From Haladaptatus paucihalophilus DX253 (GTDB taxonomy: Archaea > Halobacteriota > Halobacteria > Halobacteriales > Haladaptataceae), in NCBI RefSeq assembly GCF_000376445.1, contig NZ_AQXI01000001.1, forward strand, positions 342,962 through 406,961: a stretch of 64,000 nucleotides of DNA. Direction: 5' to 3'. Below, in pieces: positions 18,051 through 27,413 of this stretch. The notes below the pieces were generated by a model. That model saw only the letters and a list, made by a program, of their open reading frames with translations. It did not search any database and had not been told where the DNA came from. Every line of letters begins with the position of its first letter. Position 1 is the stretch's first letter. The position numbers and the translations under genes are program-made.

Positions 18051-21000
18051 TTATGTCATGCAGTTTGTTTCACCATTACAGCCGTTTTCTCGTTGGTCTC
18101 GGTGGTGTTTGAGTTGCGTCCGAAGATCAGAGTCGGTCAGGAGATTTTGGAAGGACTCATCAACGATCTTCTCCCCGACAGTATTGTTCTGAATTTCGCC
18201 ACCTTCGGTAACATACTGACGAACAAGGTCGACTTTTGCAGTCACGTAGGTCATTACGACGGTATCTGATTCCAGATACTGATCGACAGTTTTGGTCTCG
18301 GTACCCGTCCGCTTCTTTAGACTCCACTTCACGTTCGGGCGATAACTTCCAATTCGCCAATCACTGTTCCGGGCGAACGACATTGCGACATCCCGTTTCG
18401 TCGTCGTTGACTGCTCTTGCCATTCGTACTGTGCATCTCGGACTTTCTCCCGCGTTTGCACTCCGTACGTGTAGTCTACGCCCGTGTGTCGTTCCGAGTA
18501 CTCGAACCGATACTCTGTATCGTACTCTGCATCCTCTACTTTCACTCGCTTTTGTTCACCCGTATAGTAGTCATCGAAGTTAAATTTTTGATACGACCAG
18601 TAGGTATCCGTCTCGGTGACCGTATAGGTATATGTCTCGGTCGTCGTGTACGTCCTTGAGACGGTCGTCGTGTACGTGTACTGCTCCGGAACTTCGAAAC
18701 AAATACCGTTCGGACGACACTGCATCACGTATTTGGTATCCGTTTTCGTCACTTCGACCTGTTTCGTCTTCCGGACCGTTCTAGTCCCCGTCTTCGTCAC
18801 TTCGTGTTCGTGAGCGAACTGTTTCAACGTTCGATACTGCGCCGGGTGAACCTGCACACGTCGTGTCTCCCCGGTGAATCTCCCTCTCCCCGATTTCGAA
18901 TCGTGCCATTCGTGCTCGGTCGTCGTGTAGGTGTATTTTTCCGCCTTGCGACCCGTCGACCACCAGTTCGGGTGTCCCTGTAAGAATGCCGACTGCTGTA
19001 ACTCGGTCGAGAACGACCGATCAACATCTTCGTATTTCGCGTCCCGAACCTTTTTGCGCTCTTCGAGCGAGTACTCGAAGCCATCACGACTCTTCTGATC
19101 GACTGAATATCCCTTCGAGAGATAGCGGTCGCGTTTCTCCGGCGATGTTGCGAGTTTCCAGTCGTACGTCGGCCGGTTAACGAAATACTCCGTGCTCTTG
19201 ATTCTGGGGTTCGTCCAGAACTGACCGTATCTCCGCATTACCTCGACATCCGGAATTTCGATCTCGTTGTACGTCTCCGGTCTCTCTTCGTTATATACCC
19301 GCACCTTCACGGTGTCGTTTTTCCGGAACAGTTGGGATGCTGGAAGCTCCACGATTCCAGTGTAGTATCGAGGGTCCGTACCGTGGAAATTTTCTTTAAG
19401 ACTCCTTTTCGTAATCTTGTCTTTTTGCCAATCAGTGATCGAACCGGATGCACCTTCAATTGAAATCCCCAAATCATATCGAAGGTGATAGCTATTTTTG
19501 CTAAATTTGTATCGTTCGGTCGTGACCCGTAGACGTATCGTCTCGTTTGGTTTGTAAGGCCCGTCCGAAAGCAACTCCACATTTTTAATCTCCGGCGCGA
19601 AGTAGTTGAGAAAGTGGGAATTGACCGAAGCCGACTTGTTGTATCCGTCGCGGACTTCCAGTCCAGCGAGTTCGACGGAGCTAAACTTCGCTGTCGTGTT
19701 ATCCGGAGTGATCGGATTAGCTCCTTGTTTCCAGATATACCTTAACTCTGATCCATCCGGGTCGAACGAGTCGCCCGCATCCACAACCATCCCCAGATTG
19801 GTCGGACGATAACCGGTCCCCCCATCGCGGATGACCGAAAGTCGAATTTCTGGAGGGCTGGGGTTCACATGCAAGAAATGTTTTTCTTCATAGAACCATT
19901 CACTATTCCCCGAATTTGGGTTCTCTATGTTGATATTTTGGACAATATCATAGTTTTTCGGAGTAGAGCCAGCCCAGAGTGTATTAATGGATAAAATATC
20001 CCCGTTTACAGATTCCTCTCCGGATAGTTTTATCAGCTTCTTTTCATGTTTGGTGGTGAAATGGAATTTGACATCCGACGGATCAACTCCATTTAAATCT
20101 ATTTTCGTCACGTGGTGTGCAGTATATCGTTTCGGGTCGATCCGCTCATCGTACGAATCTACATCGTTTTTAACGAACCCTGATTGGATGATTTTCGGCA
20201 TCTTCGCGGGTGTTATGGTCCGTTTCAGCGTGCTTTTTTGGCCGTGAAAATCGACTGCCGTCACGGAGAGCGTGTACTTCTTACCGACCTTGAAATCCCG
20301 AGTGTCGAAGGATACCGATCGATGCCGCTGCATCGCTCCGGGGGAGGTGGCATCCATTTTAGTGTGGCCGATTCTCTTTCCACCCAGCTGGACGCGAACC
20401 GATTGCAGGTTACCGTACGGATCTGTCGCGGTGGTTCGACCAGAAACCGCACCATAACTGTCGAGCGATGGGAGGTCAATCGTGGGTTTGGGGTCGGCTA
20501 CGACAGTGGTCGTCCCGTCGGAAAAACGGGCGATGTCGTGGGAGCCATCAGAGTAGGAGACGGCGGCGTACAGCGAATGGTCACCCGCTTTCCAGTCGGT
20601 CGTCAGCGTTCGACCGCTTGCGAGTCGTACGCCGTCTCCAAACCAACGGACGGAACGTATTTGGTTCGGTGTGGGGATAGACTTCAAACGATACGTTCCA
20701 CGAAACGGTGCCGTCCCCGTGATCAGTGAATCACCAGCAACAGTTGGCGTGTACTTCTGGGCAGTGGAACTCGACGGTGGGGGGCTCCCGTTCGATCGGA
20801 CGGACAAATCGATCGAATCCGTGTCCGTCTGTCCGTCCGTATCGTACACAGTAGCGGTAACCGTTCTCGTACCGGTGTTCGGGAACGTCCGGGTGATAGT
20901 ATCGACGTCTTTCGCACCCGAGAGAGAATCTGTGGCGATAGCCGTTCCATCGAGTGACCAAACGATGTGGTCGAGCGATGCAGAACCCGCATCGATAGTC

Positions 21001-21446
21001 GCGGAGTAAACCGTTTGCTGGCCGACGAAAGGGGTGCGTGAACCCGAAACGTCAACGGTCGGGGACTCGCCCGGCGACACGGTGATGTAGAGCGAGTCTC
21101 GACTTTTAGTACCATCCTCGTCGGTAACCGTCACAGATACCGTGTACGTTCCGACGGTGTTCGGACGGAATCGGGTTTGCGGACAACTCGGACAGTTCGG
21201 TTCGATCGTTCGATTACCGGGTGTCTCTATCGTCCATTCGTATCCTTCGACGTATCCATCCGGGTCGTGTGAGCCAGTGGCGTCGAGAAGGACGGTGCTT
21301 CCTCGCGCGACGTGCTGGTCGAGACCAGCGTCCGCGAGCGGCGGTTCGTTCGCCGTCGTTACCGACGGTAGAAATGTCGTCGTGAGTAGTAGTAGCACGA
21401 TGGTGCTCGATACGACTCGGTTCATGAGATTCGACGAGTTTTGCAT
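18051..21446 (-). CDS. Large secreted PKD-domain protein with Thr/Tyr-rich C-terminal region
   Basis: 1131 residues. A signal peptide (VVSSTIVLLLLTTTFLPSVTTA) is followed by PKD-type beta domains: about 33-120 (DATGSHDPDGYVEGYEW and TYTVSVTVTDEDGT), 125-215, and a degenerate one near 555-630 (DAGDSFDPDGSELRYIW). The C-terminal 400 residues are rich in Thr, Tyr, Lys and Glu with repeated YTYT/YTTT segments, suggesting extended beta structure. No membrane anchor is seen. Codons around 19.4-20.1 kb are AT-rich. An adhesion or cell-surface role is inferred. Internal start at residue 8 (MNRVV) is an alternative. Confidence 0.85.
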   Translation of the reverse strand: MQNSSNLMNRVVSSTIVLLLLTTTFLPSVTTANEPPLADAGLDQHVARGSTVLLDATGSHDPDGYVEGYEWTIETPGNRTIEPNCPSCPQTRFRPNTVGTYTVSVTVTDEDGTKSRDSLYITVSPGESPTVDVSGSRTPFVGQQTVYSATIDAGSASLDHIVWSLDGTAIATDSLSGAKDVDTITRTFPNTGTRTVTATVYDTDGQTDTDSIDLSVRSNGSPPPSSSTAQKYTPTVAGDSLITGTAPFRGTYRLKSIPTPNQIRSVRWFGDGVRLASGRTLTTDWKAGDHSLYAAVSYSDGSHDIARFSDGTTTVVADPKPTIDLPSLDSYGAVSGRTTATDPYGNLQSVRVQLGGKRIGHTKMDATSPGAMQRHRSVSFDTRDFKVGKKYTLSVTAVDFHGQKSTLKRTITPAKMPKIIQSGFVKNDVDSYDERIDPKRYTAHHVTKIDLNGVDPSDVKFHFTTKHEKKLIKLSGEESVNGDILSINTLWAGSTPKNYDIVQNINIENPNSGNSEWFYEEKHFLHVNPSPPEIRLSVIRDGGTGYRPTNLGMVVDAGDSFDPDGSELRYIWKQGANPITPDNTTAKFSSVELAGLEVRDGYNKSASVNSHFLNYFAPEIKNVELLSDGPYKPNETIRLRVTTERYKFSKNSYHLRYDLGISIEGASGSITDWQKDKITKRSLKENFHGTDPRYYTGIVELPASQLFRKNDTVKVRVYNEERPETYNEIEIPDVEVMRRYGQFWTNPRIKSTEYFVNRPTYDWKLATSPEKRDRYLSKGYSVDQKSRDGFEYSLEERKKVRDAKYEDVDRSFSTELQQSAFLQGHPNWWSTGRKAEKYTYTTTEHEWHDSKSGRGRFTGETRRVQVHPAQYRTLKQFAHEHEVTKTGTRTVRKTKQVEVTKTDTKYVMQCRPNGICFEVPEQYTYTTTVSRTYTTTETYTYTVTETDTYWSYQKFNFDDYYTGEQKRVKVEDAEYDTEYRFEYSERHTGVDYTYGVQTREKVRDAQYEWQEQSTTTKRDVAMSFARNSDWRIGSYRPNVKWSLKKRTGTETKTVDQYLESDTVVMTYVTAKVDLVRQYVTEGGEIQNNTVGEKIVDESFQNLLTDSDLRTQLKHHRDQRENGCNGETNCMT

Positions 21447-21721
21447 CGGTTTGGTTTAAAAAGTTATTTGATTTATCTATATTTATATATTAAAACATCC
21501 GCCTAAAAATGGTGGTGCAATAACCGCGGGCTGTCGTAAAGGTCTGTCCAGCAACGGTTAAACAATCATTAATAAATGCAGAGTTTATCCAGTCAAATCG
21601 CCTGAAATCAGCCGTTACGCGCCATCTATCACAATAGTTCCTTGCTAATCTATGGCAAAGGCTTTACCACCTTGCGACTCAACTCTTATCCACTAGGCCC
21701 GGGAGGCCAGGAGCTTCAATT
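21447..21721. other. AT-rich divergent spacer between the PKD gene and porA
   Basis: About 275 bases, AT-rich at the PKD side. It holds no ORF or RNA gene that I can support. It must carry the promoters of both divergent genes. CTCTTATCC at about 21684-21692 is a possible porA box. A GC palindrome GGCCCGGGAGGCC lies near 21697-21709. Confidence 0.4.
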
Positions 21722-23611
21722 ATGACGGATGACGAACTCATCTGGCGAATCGCAGGCGGTTCCGGTGACGGGATCGACTCGACGAGTCAGAACTTTGCAA
21801 AAGCCCTCATGCGAGCAGGGTTACACGTATTCACGCACCGACACTATCCGTCGCGCATTCGCGGCGGCCACACCTACGTGGAGATTCGCGCGGCGGACCA
21901 CGAAGTCAAATCGCGCGGGGACAACTACAACTTCCTCCTCGCGCTCGGAGACAGCTTCGCGCGAAACCCACAGGAAGAAGCCTACTACGGCAACGAAGAG
22001 ATCAAGCCCCTGTCGGAGAACTTGGACGAACTCCGCGAGGGTGGCGTCATCATCTACGATTCGGGACTGCTCGACACCGACGACATTCCGGACTTCGATG
22101 AGCGCGTCGAGGAGAACAACTGGCACGTCTTCGACTTGGACCTTCGCGGACTCGCCAAGGAGCACGGCCGCGAAGTCATGCGAAACACGGCCGGCGTCGG
22201 CGCGACGTGCGCCATCATCGACCTCGACCTCGAAATCGTCGAGGAGCTGATGAGCGAGGCCATGCCGGAGAAAATCCTCGAACCGAACCTCGAAATCCTT
22301 CGAGAGTCCTACGAGGACGTCAAGGAGAACTACGACACCGACGTTGGCGTCACCGTTCCCGAGAGCGAACACGACGAGGAACAGATCCTCATCTCGGGGA
22401 GCCACGGTATCGCCTACGGTGCCATCGACGAGGGATGTCGGTTCATCTCCGGGTACCCGATGACGCCGTGGACCGACGTGTTCACCATCATGACCCAGCA
22501 CCTCCCCGACCTCGGCGGAATCTCCGAACAGGTCGAGGACGAAATCGCCGCCGCCTCGCTCGCAATCGGTGCGAGCCACGCGGGTGCAAAGGCGATGAGC
22601 GGGTCGTCCGGCGGTGGATTCGCGCTGATGTCCGAACCGCTCGGACTCGCGGAAATCACCGAGACGCCCATCGTGCTCGTCGAATCGATGCGCGCCGGTC
22701 CCTCGACCGGGATGCCGACGAAACCCGAACAGGGCGACCTCGAACACGTCCTGTACACGAGTCAGGGCGACTCGAACCGCGTCGTCTTCGCACCGGGTGA
22801 TGCCCGGGAATCGTATATCCAGACGCGCAAGGCGTTCGAACTCGCGTACAACTACCAGATTCCGAGCATCATCCTCTACGACCAGAAACTCTCCGGCGGT
22901 CACGAGACGGTTACGGAGTCCACGTTCGACCGCGAGCCGAACCCGGACATCGGCGAAGTCGTGACCGAGGAAGACATCGAGCAGGGCGAGCGTCTCGCCG
23001 GTCGCTTCAAGCGCTACCGCTACGACGGCGAAGATGGCGTCAGCCCGCGCTCCCTGCCGGGACAGAAGGGCGGCAACTTCCTCGCGTCCGGTAACGAGCA
23101 CAACGAGGCCGGTCACATCAGCGAGGACCCGGACAACCGCGTCACACAGATGGACCGACGGATGGAGAAACTCGACGCCATCCGCGACGAACTCGACGCG
23201 ATGGACGAGTCCCACCAGACCGTCTACGGCGACGAGGACGCCGACTACGCCATCCTCAACTTCGGCAGCACGAAGGGTGCCGTCGAGGAGGCAGTCGACA
23301 TGTTGAACGAGGATGGCCACTCGGTCAAAGCCATGAACGTCAGCGACATGGTGCCGTTCCCGAAGAACGAGGTCAATTCGTTCCTCGAAGGCGTCGACGA
23401 AGCGCTCGTCGTCGAGATGAACGCCACGGCACAGTTCCGCCGCCACATTCAGGCGGCGACCGGCAAGCACGGCGACAAGCTGTTCAGCCTGCTGAAATAC
23501 GACGGCAACCCGTTCGAGCCGACCGACGTCGTAGACGGCTTCGAAGCACGACTCGACGGCAGTGCCGAGCCAGCGCACAACACGCGCATCGAATCCGCAA
23601 CGGGTGACTGA
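21722..23611 (+). CDS. porA: 2-oxoacid (pyruvate):ferredoxin oxidoreductase, alpha subunit
   Basis: 629 residues. An N-terminal gamma-type domain (WRIAGGSGDGIDSTSQNFAK; RHYPSRIRGGHTYVEIR) is fused to the alpha domain (GYPMTPWTDV; MSGSSGGGFALMSEPLG), the two-subunit haloarchaeal arrangement. With PorB it decarboxylates pyruvate to acetyl-CoA and reduces ferredoxin. Length close to 630 favours the pyruvate enzyme over the shorter 2-oxoglutarate paralogue, but specificity cannot be proven from the sequence. PorB follows 2 bases after the stop. Confidence 0.9.
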   Translation: MTDDELIWRIAGGSGDGIDSTSQNFAKALMRAGLHVFTHRHYPSRIRGGHTYVEIRAADHEVKSRGDNYNFLLALGDSFARNPQEEAYYGNEEIKPLSENLDELREGGVIIYDSGLLDTDDIPDFDERVEENNWHVFDLDLRGLAKEHGREVMRNTAGVGATCAIIDLDLEIVEELMSEAMPEKILEPNLEILRESYEDVKENYDTDVGVTVPESEHDEEQILISGSHGIAYGAIDEGCRFISGYPMTPWTDVFTIMTQHLPDLGGISEQVEDEIAAASLAIGASHAGAKAMSGSSGGGFALMSEPLGLAEITETPIVLVESMRAGPSTGMPTKPEQGDLEHVLYTSQGDSNRVVFAPGDARESYIQTRKAFELAYNYQIPSIILYDQKLSGGHETVTESTFDREPNPDIGEVVTEEDIEQGERLAGRFKRYRYDGEDGVSPRSLPGQKGGNFLASGNEHNEAGHISEDPDNRVTQMDRRMEKLDAIRDELDAMDESHQTVYGDEDADYAILNFGSTKGAVEEAVDMLNEDGHSVKAMNVSDMVPFPKNEVNSFLEGVDEALVVEMNATAQFRRHIQAATGKHGDKLFSLLKYDGNPFEPTDVVDGFEARLDGSAEPAHNTRIESATGD

Positions 23612-23613
23612 AA

Positions 23614-24549
23614 ATGAGTGTATTCAACGCAATCGACGAAGAACGAGATATCGACGTGAACGAGTTCACGCCCAGCCTCGAACCGCAAGCGACGTGGTGT
23701 CCGGGCTGTGGTGACTTCGGCGTCTTGAAGGCGCTGAAACAGGCGATGCCCGAAGTCGGCCGCACGCCGGACGAGACGCTGCTCGTCACGGGTATCGGCT
23801 GTTCCGGGAAGCTCTCGAGCTACTTCCAGAGCTACGGCTTCCACTCCATCCACGGGCGGTCCCTGCCGGTCGCACGAGCGGCCAAACTCGCCAACCCCGA
23901 CCTCGAAGTCATCGCCGCAGGCGGTGACGGAGACGGCTACGGAATCGGCGGGAACCACTTCATGCACACGGCTCGTGAGAACCACGACATGACCTACATC
24001 GTCTTCGACAACGAGATCTTCGGACTGACGAAGGGGCAGACGTCGCCCACGTCCCCGAAGGGACACAAGTCGAAGACCCAGCCGCGCGGGAACGCGAAGA
24101 GCCCGATTCGACCGCTCTCGCTCTCGCTCACCTCGGGTGCGACGTACGTCGCGCGAACGGCGGCCGTCAATCCGAACCAGGCGAAGGAAATCCTCGCCGA
24201 GGCGATGGAACACGACGGGTTCGCACACGTGGACTTCCTCACGCAGTGCCCGACGTGGAACAAGGACGCAAAGCAGTACGTCCCGTACATCGACGTGCAG
24301 GACAGCGACGACTACGACTTCGACGTTCACGACCGTCGTGAAGCGATGGAAGCGATGCACGACGCCGAGGACGCGCTCTACGAGGGCAAGGTCCTCACCG
24401 GCCGCTTCTACGTGAACGACGAGCGCCCCTCCTACCAGCAGGAGAAACAGTCCACGGGCGACATGCCGGAAACGCCGCTCGCAGAGCGGTACTTCGACGA
24501 CGATTACGAGTGGGAACGGAGCTACGACTTCCTCGACCGCCACAAGTAA
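23614..24549 (+). CDS. porB: 2-oxoacid (pyruvate):ferredoxin oxidoreductase, beta subunit
   Basis: 311 residues, the thiamine-diphosphate and 4Fe-4S subunit. TWCPGCGDFGVLKAL supplies two cluster Cys; TGIGCSGKLSSYFQSYGFH and later QCPTWN supply the others. The TPP motif GGDGDGYGIGGNHF (GDG...N) is clear. Operon with porA, and an Lrp-type regulator lies about 100 bases downstream. Confidence 0.92.
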   Translation: MSVFNAIDEERDIDVNEFTPSLEPQATWCPGCGDFGVLKALKQAMPEVGRTPDETLLVTGIGCSGKLSSYFQSYGFHSIHGRSLPVARAAKLANPDLEVIAAGGDGDGYGIGGNHFMHTARENHDMTYIVFDNEIFGLTKGQTSPTSPKGHKSKTQPRGNAKSPIRPLSLSLTSGATYVARTAAVNPNQAKEILAEAMEHDGFAHVDFLTQCPTWNKDAKQYVPYIDVQDSDDYDFDVHDRREAMEAMHDAEDALYEGKVLTGRFYVNDERPSYQQEKQSTGDMPETPLAERYFDDDYEWERSYDFLDRHK

Positions 24550-24653
24550 TCTCGTTTCTCCGTTCTCGACGGATCTAACAACCTTTTCATGGTTGCTAAT
24601 GTGTTTTTCAATTCGCAAGGTATTTTTTCCTGTGCGGGAAACATACTGGTAAC

Positions 24654-25082
24654 ATGAGCACGGAATCGACCGAAGACCGCATTCTCCGGGTGTTAGAGGA
24701 CGATGCGCAAGCGTCGTACTCGGAAATCGCGGACCGGGCCGGTGTTTCGAAACCGACCGTTCGAAAATACATCGACCAGCTCGAAGCTGAAGGCGTCATC
24801 GTCGGGTATTCTGCTGAAATCGACCCGAAGAAGCTGTCGAGCCAGAGTATCGCTCTGGTCGGTATCGACGTCGAAAGCGAACGCTACGTCGAGGCGACCC
24901 GAGCGCTACAGGAACTCGAAGATATCGATACGCTCTACACGTGCAGCGGCGACCACATGCTGATGGCCGAAGTGCGCGCGCCGAACGGCGATGCGGTCGG
25001 GGGCGTCATCAGCGACGACATCCTCACCATCGACGGCGTCACCGCAGCCCACCCGTCGTTCCTCCAAGAGCGACTCAAGTGA
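24654..25082 (+). CDS. Lrp/AsnC-family transcription regulator
   Basis: 142 residues. N-terminal winged helix-turn-helix (DRILRVLEDDAQASYSEIAD; RAGVSKPTVRKYIDQLEAEG) and a C-terminal ligand-binding RAM domain (ALVGIDVESERYVEATRAL...YTCSGDHMLMAEVRA). Placed directly after porAB, which suggests that it responds to amino-acid or central-carbon status and may control that operon. It has its own 104-base leader. The convergent acetyltransferase overlaps its last 8 bases. Confidence 0.9.
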   Translation: MSTESTEDRILRVLEDDAQASYSEIADRAGVSKPTVRKYIDQLEAEGVIVGYSAEIDPKKLSSQSIALVGIDVESERYVEATRALQELEDIDTLYTCSGDHMLMAEVRAPNGDAVGGVISDDILTIDGVTAAHPSFLQERLK

Positions 25083-25665
25083 TTCGTATCGATTCGCGGC
25101 CGCAATTCAACGCGTCTTCCACGGCGTTCTCCGGTACTTCAGTTAGGGGGAGCGGCGGTTCCGGGTCGTCGAGAGGTCGGAGCCGACGGTGCCACCAGCC
25201 CACGCTCCGCCACGCGTCGTCTTTGTAGCCGACGGCTTCGTACGTCCCGACGTGCTCGAATCCGAGCGATTCGTGGAGGCCGACGCTGGCGGGATTCGGG
25301 AGCGCGATTCCGGCGTACGCGTTGTAGAAGCCCTGTCTTTCGAGGAGCGAGAACAGAGACTCGTAGAGACCGTTCCCGACGCCCGACCGACGATGGTCGC
25401 GGTGGACGTACACGGACACGTCCGCGGACCACTGGTACGCCTCGCGTGACCGGTGAGAGCCCGCGTAGGCGTAGCCGAGGAGTTCGTCGTCGTGTTCACA
25501 GACCACCCATGGATAGGTTGGCAGGGTCGTTTGGATGCGGTCCGCCATCTCGTCTTCGTCCGGTGGCGTCGTCTCGAACGAGATGGTCGTTTCGCGGACG
25601 ACCGGTGCGTAGATGGCCGCGATGTCGGCGGCATCGCCCGTCTCGGCGAATCGAAGGTTTGGCAT
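25075..25665 (-). CDS. GNAT-family N-acetyltransferase (phosphinothricin acetyltransferase-like)
   Basis: 196 residues from the ATG at 25665. N-terminal LRFAETGDAADIAAIYAPVV and ETTISFETTPPDEDEM match the PAT subgroup. The acetyl-CoA loop VHRDHRRSGVGNGLYESL (R/Q-x-x-G-x-G/A type) is at about 110-127, followed by NAYAGIALPNPASVGLHESL. The substrate is likely a small amine or amino acid. The longer upstream ORF is a shadow of the SRPBCC gene. Its 3' end overlaps the lrp gene tail to tail by 8 bases. Confidence 0.85.
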   Translation of the reverse strand: MPNLRFAETGDAADIAAIYAPVVRETTISFETTPPDEDEMADRIQTTLPTYPWVVCEHDDELLGYAYAGSHRSREAYQWSADVSVYVHRDHRRSGVGNGLYESLFSLLERQGFYNAYAGIALPNPASVGLHESLGFEHVGTYEAVGYKDDAWRSVGWWHRRLRPLDDPEPPLPLTEVPENAVEDALNCGRESIRIT

Positions 25666-25752
25666 GGGCGGTGTACGTTCGGAGCCGGGATAAATCGCCG
25701 TCGTACTGGTTGCGCACAAGACCTTTGAGGTGAGCGACGGAATTCCCGAACG

Positions 25753-26229
25753 ATGGCTACCTATCAGCGCGAAGTGTGGGTCGACGCGCCGTTCGAGGAC
25801 GTGTGGCGGTTTTACTCGACCCTCGACGGCTTGGAGGCGCTCACACCGGGATGGATGAACCTCCGCGTGGAGGGAATCCGCGGACCGGAGGGAGAGTCCG
25901 ACCCGGACGTGCTGGGGAACAGAACGGAAATCCGGCTGTCGCTTCGGCCGTTCGACGTCGGTCCGCGCCAACGGTGGGTTTCGAAAATCGTCCGGCGCGA
26001 GGAGGAAGACGGGGCCGCGATGTTTCGGGACGTGATGGAAGGCGGTCCGTTTCCCGAATGGGAACACACCCACCAGTTCTACGCCGGGGACGGGAAGACG
26101 CTGGTACGCGACGTGGTGAACTACCGATTCCCGGCGCTGGGCGAACCGGGAAGCCCGCTCGCAAAAGTCGGTTTCGAACCCATGTTCCGGTATCGACACC
26201 GAAAGACGAAGAAACTGCTGGAGCGATGA
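25753..26229 (+). CDS. SRPBCC (START-like) ligand-binding protein
   Basis: 158 residues. Begins YQREVWVDAPFEDVWRFYST, the usual first strand and helix of the SRPBCC fold, and continues with a beta-grasp cavity region (RQRWVSKIVRREEEDGAAMF; HQFYAGDGKTLVRDVVNYRF) and a C-terminal helix. A binding or cyclase-like function cannot be specified. It precedes the small flavoprotein gene by 34 bases and may share its transcript. Confidence 0.8.
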   Translation: MATYQREVWVDAPFEDVWRFYSTLDGLEALTPGWMNLRVEGIRGPEGESDPDVLGNRTEIRLSLRPFDVGPRQRWVSKIVRREEEDGAAMFRDVMEGGPFPEWEHTHQFYAGDGKTLVRDVVNYRFPALGEPGSPLAKVGFEPMFRYRHRKTKKLLER

Positions 26230-26263
26230 ACTTTATCATCGTCAGCGTGGTATCCGACACCGT

Positions 26264-26821
26264 ATGTCAGATGTAGCTGTCATCGGCGGCGGTCCCGCCG
26301 GATTGAGTGGGGCACTGTTCACCGCGAAAAACGGCCTCGATACGGTCGTCTTCGATACCGACGACACCGCGATGCACGCCGCACACCTGTTCAACTACCT
26401 CGGAATCAAGAGCATCGACGGTGAGGAATTCATGGAAATCGCCCGCGAGCAGGTGGACGAACAGGGGGCAGACCGAAAGCAGGGCGAGGAGGTCACGAAC
26501 GTCGAGACGTCCGACGACGGGTTCACGGTTACGACCGCCGACGGCGAGTACGACGCTACCTACGTCCTCTTCACCACCGGACGGTCGCGCGAGATGGCGG
26601 AGGACCTCGGCTGTGAGTTGAACGACGACGGGACGGTGAAAACCGACTCGGACAACGAAACGACGGTCGAAAACGCCTACGCCGCGGGCTGGTGTTCCCG
26701 GGCGGACAAGATACAGGCGGCCATTTCCGTCGGCGGCGGCGCGGCCGCTGGCTTGGATATCCTGAGCACAGAAAAGGGACGTGCATTCCACGACTTCGAT
26801 ACGCCGGACGACGCGGAGTAG
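26264..26821 (+). CDS. Short thioredoxin-reductase-like FAD protein
   Basis: 185 residues. VAVIGGGPAGLSGALFTAKNG is the FAD-binding GxGxxG motif, and NAYAAGWCSRADKIQAAISV is the second FAD motif seen in TrxB. The NADPH domain and the redox C-x-x-C of thioredoxin reductase are absent, so it has only about 60% of the usual length and cannot do the normal reaction alone. No frameshift is seen and the ends look complete, so it is probably a genuine short family. Confidence 0.82.
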   Translation: MSDVAVIGGGPAGLSGALFTAKNGLDTVVFDTDDTAMHAAHLFNYLGIKSIDGEEFMEIAREQVDEQGADRKQGEEVTNVETSDDGFTVTTADGEYDATYVLFTTGRSREMAEDLGCELNDDGTVKTDSDNETTVENAYAAGWCSRADKIQAAISVGGGAAAGLDILSTEKGRAFHDFDTPDDAE

Positions 26822-26822
26822 G

Positions 26823-27413
26823 CTACTCGACCGCTTCGCCGTAATCTCCGCCGAACTTCATGAAGAAGTATCCTATCGAGAGGGTGAACGCGAGCGCCCC
26901 CGACGTCGCAATGCCGAGCGTTTTCGCGTTACCCGGAATCGCCGGTTCCGACGACCCGGACGAGGAGCCGACGGTGATGGAACCGGTCATGCCAGCGCTC
27001 TTGTGCGGGGCACAAACGTACGCGTACTCGCCAGCCGTGCTGAACGTGTGTGAGTAGGTGTGACCGGTGTCGAAAAGCTCGCTTGCACTGCCCGAGCCTT
27101 CCCAGCCGGCACCCTCTGGTTGGCTTTCGGGGACGACGTTGTGACCGTCCGACTCCCAGACGAACTTGACCGTCGTCCCGGGCGTGACGGTCAACTTGTC
27201 CGGGTCGAACACCAAGTCGCCGCCCGGACCGACCTTCACGGTCTTCGTCGCGCCACCGCCGCCGCCGGAACTGCTGTTGTTTTCACCGGAACTGGTCGTC
27301 GTGCCGTCTTCCTGTGCGGCCGCCGTTCCGGCCGCACCCGCCGCGACGACACCCGCAGAACCGAGGAGAAATCCACGTCGAGTGACTGATTCATCCGCTT
27401 CCCCATCTGTCAT
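26823..27413 (-). CDS. Tat-exported, membrane-anchored halocyanin
   Basis: 196 residues. Tat signal with TRRGFLLGSAGVVAAG, a Ser/Gly-rich linker, and a blue-copper domain (about 65-150) with ligands His (GHNVV), Cys, His (YVCAPH) and Met (AGM). A C-terminal helix (TSGALAFTLSIGYFFMKFG) anchors it. Electron carrier at the outer face of the membrane. DNA of the copper domain is about 96% identical to that of the halocyanin at 1-426 over about 245 bases and then diverges abruptly. The stop lies next to the preceding convergent gene. Confidence 0.93.
   Translation of the reverse strand: MTDGEADESVTRRGFLLGSAGVVAAGAAGTAAAQEDGTTTSSGENNSSSGGGGGATKTVKVGPGGDLVFDPDKLTVTPGTTVKFVWESDGHNVVPESQPEGAGWEGSGSASELFDTGHTYSHTFSTAGEYAYVCAPHKSAGMTGSITVGSSSGSSEPAIPGNAKTLGIATSGALAFTLSIGYFFMKFGGDYGEAVE

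Noticed and set aside
21821-23578. 585-codon open frame opposite porA
   Set aside because: Val/Arg-rich product and complete overlap with a well-conserved gene; a typical GC-rich shadow frame.
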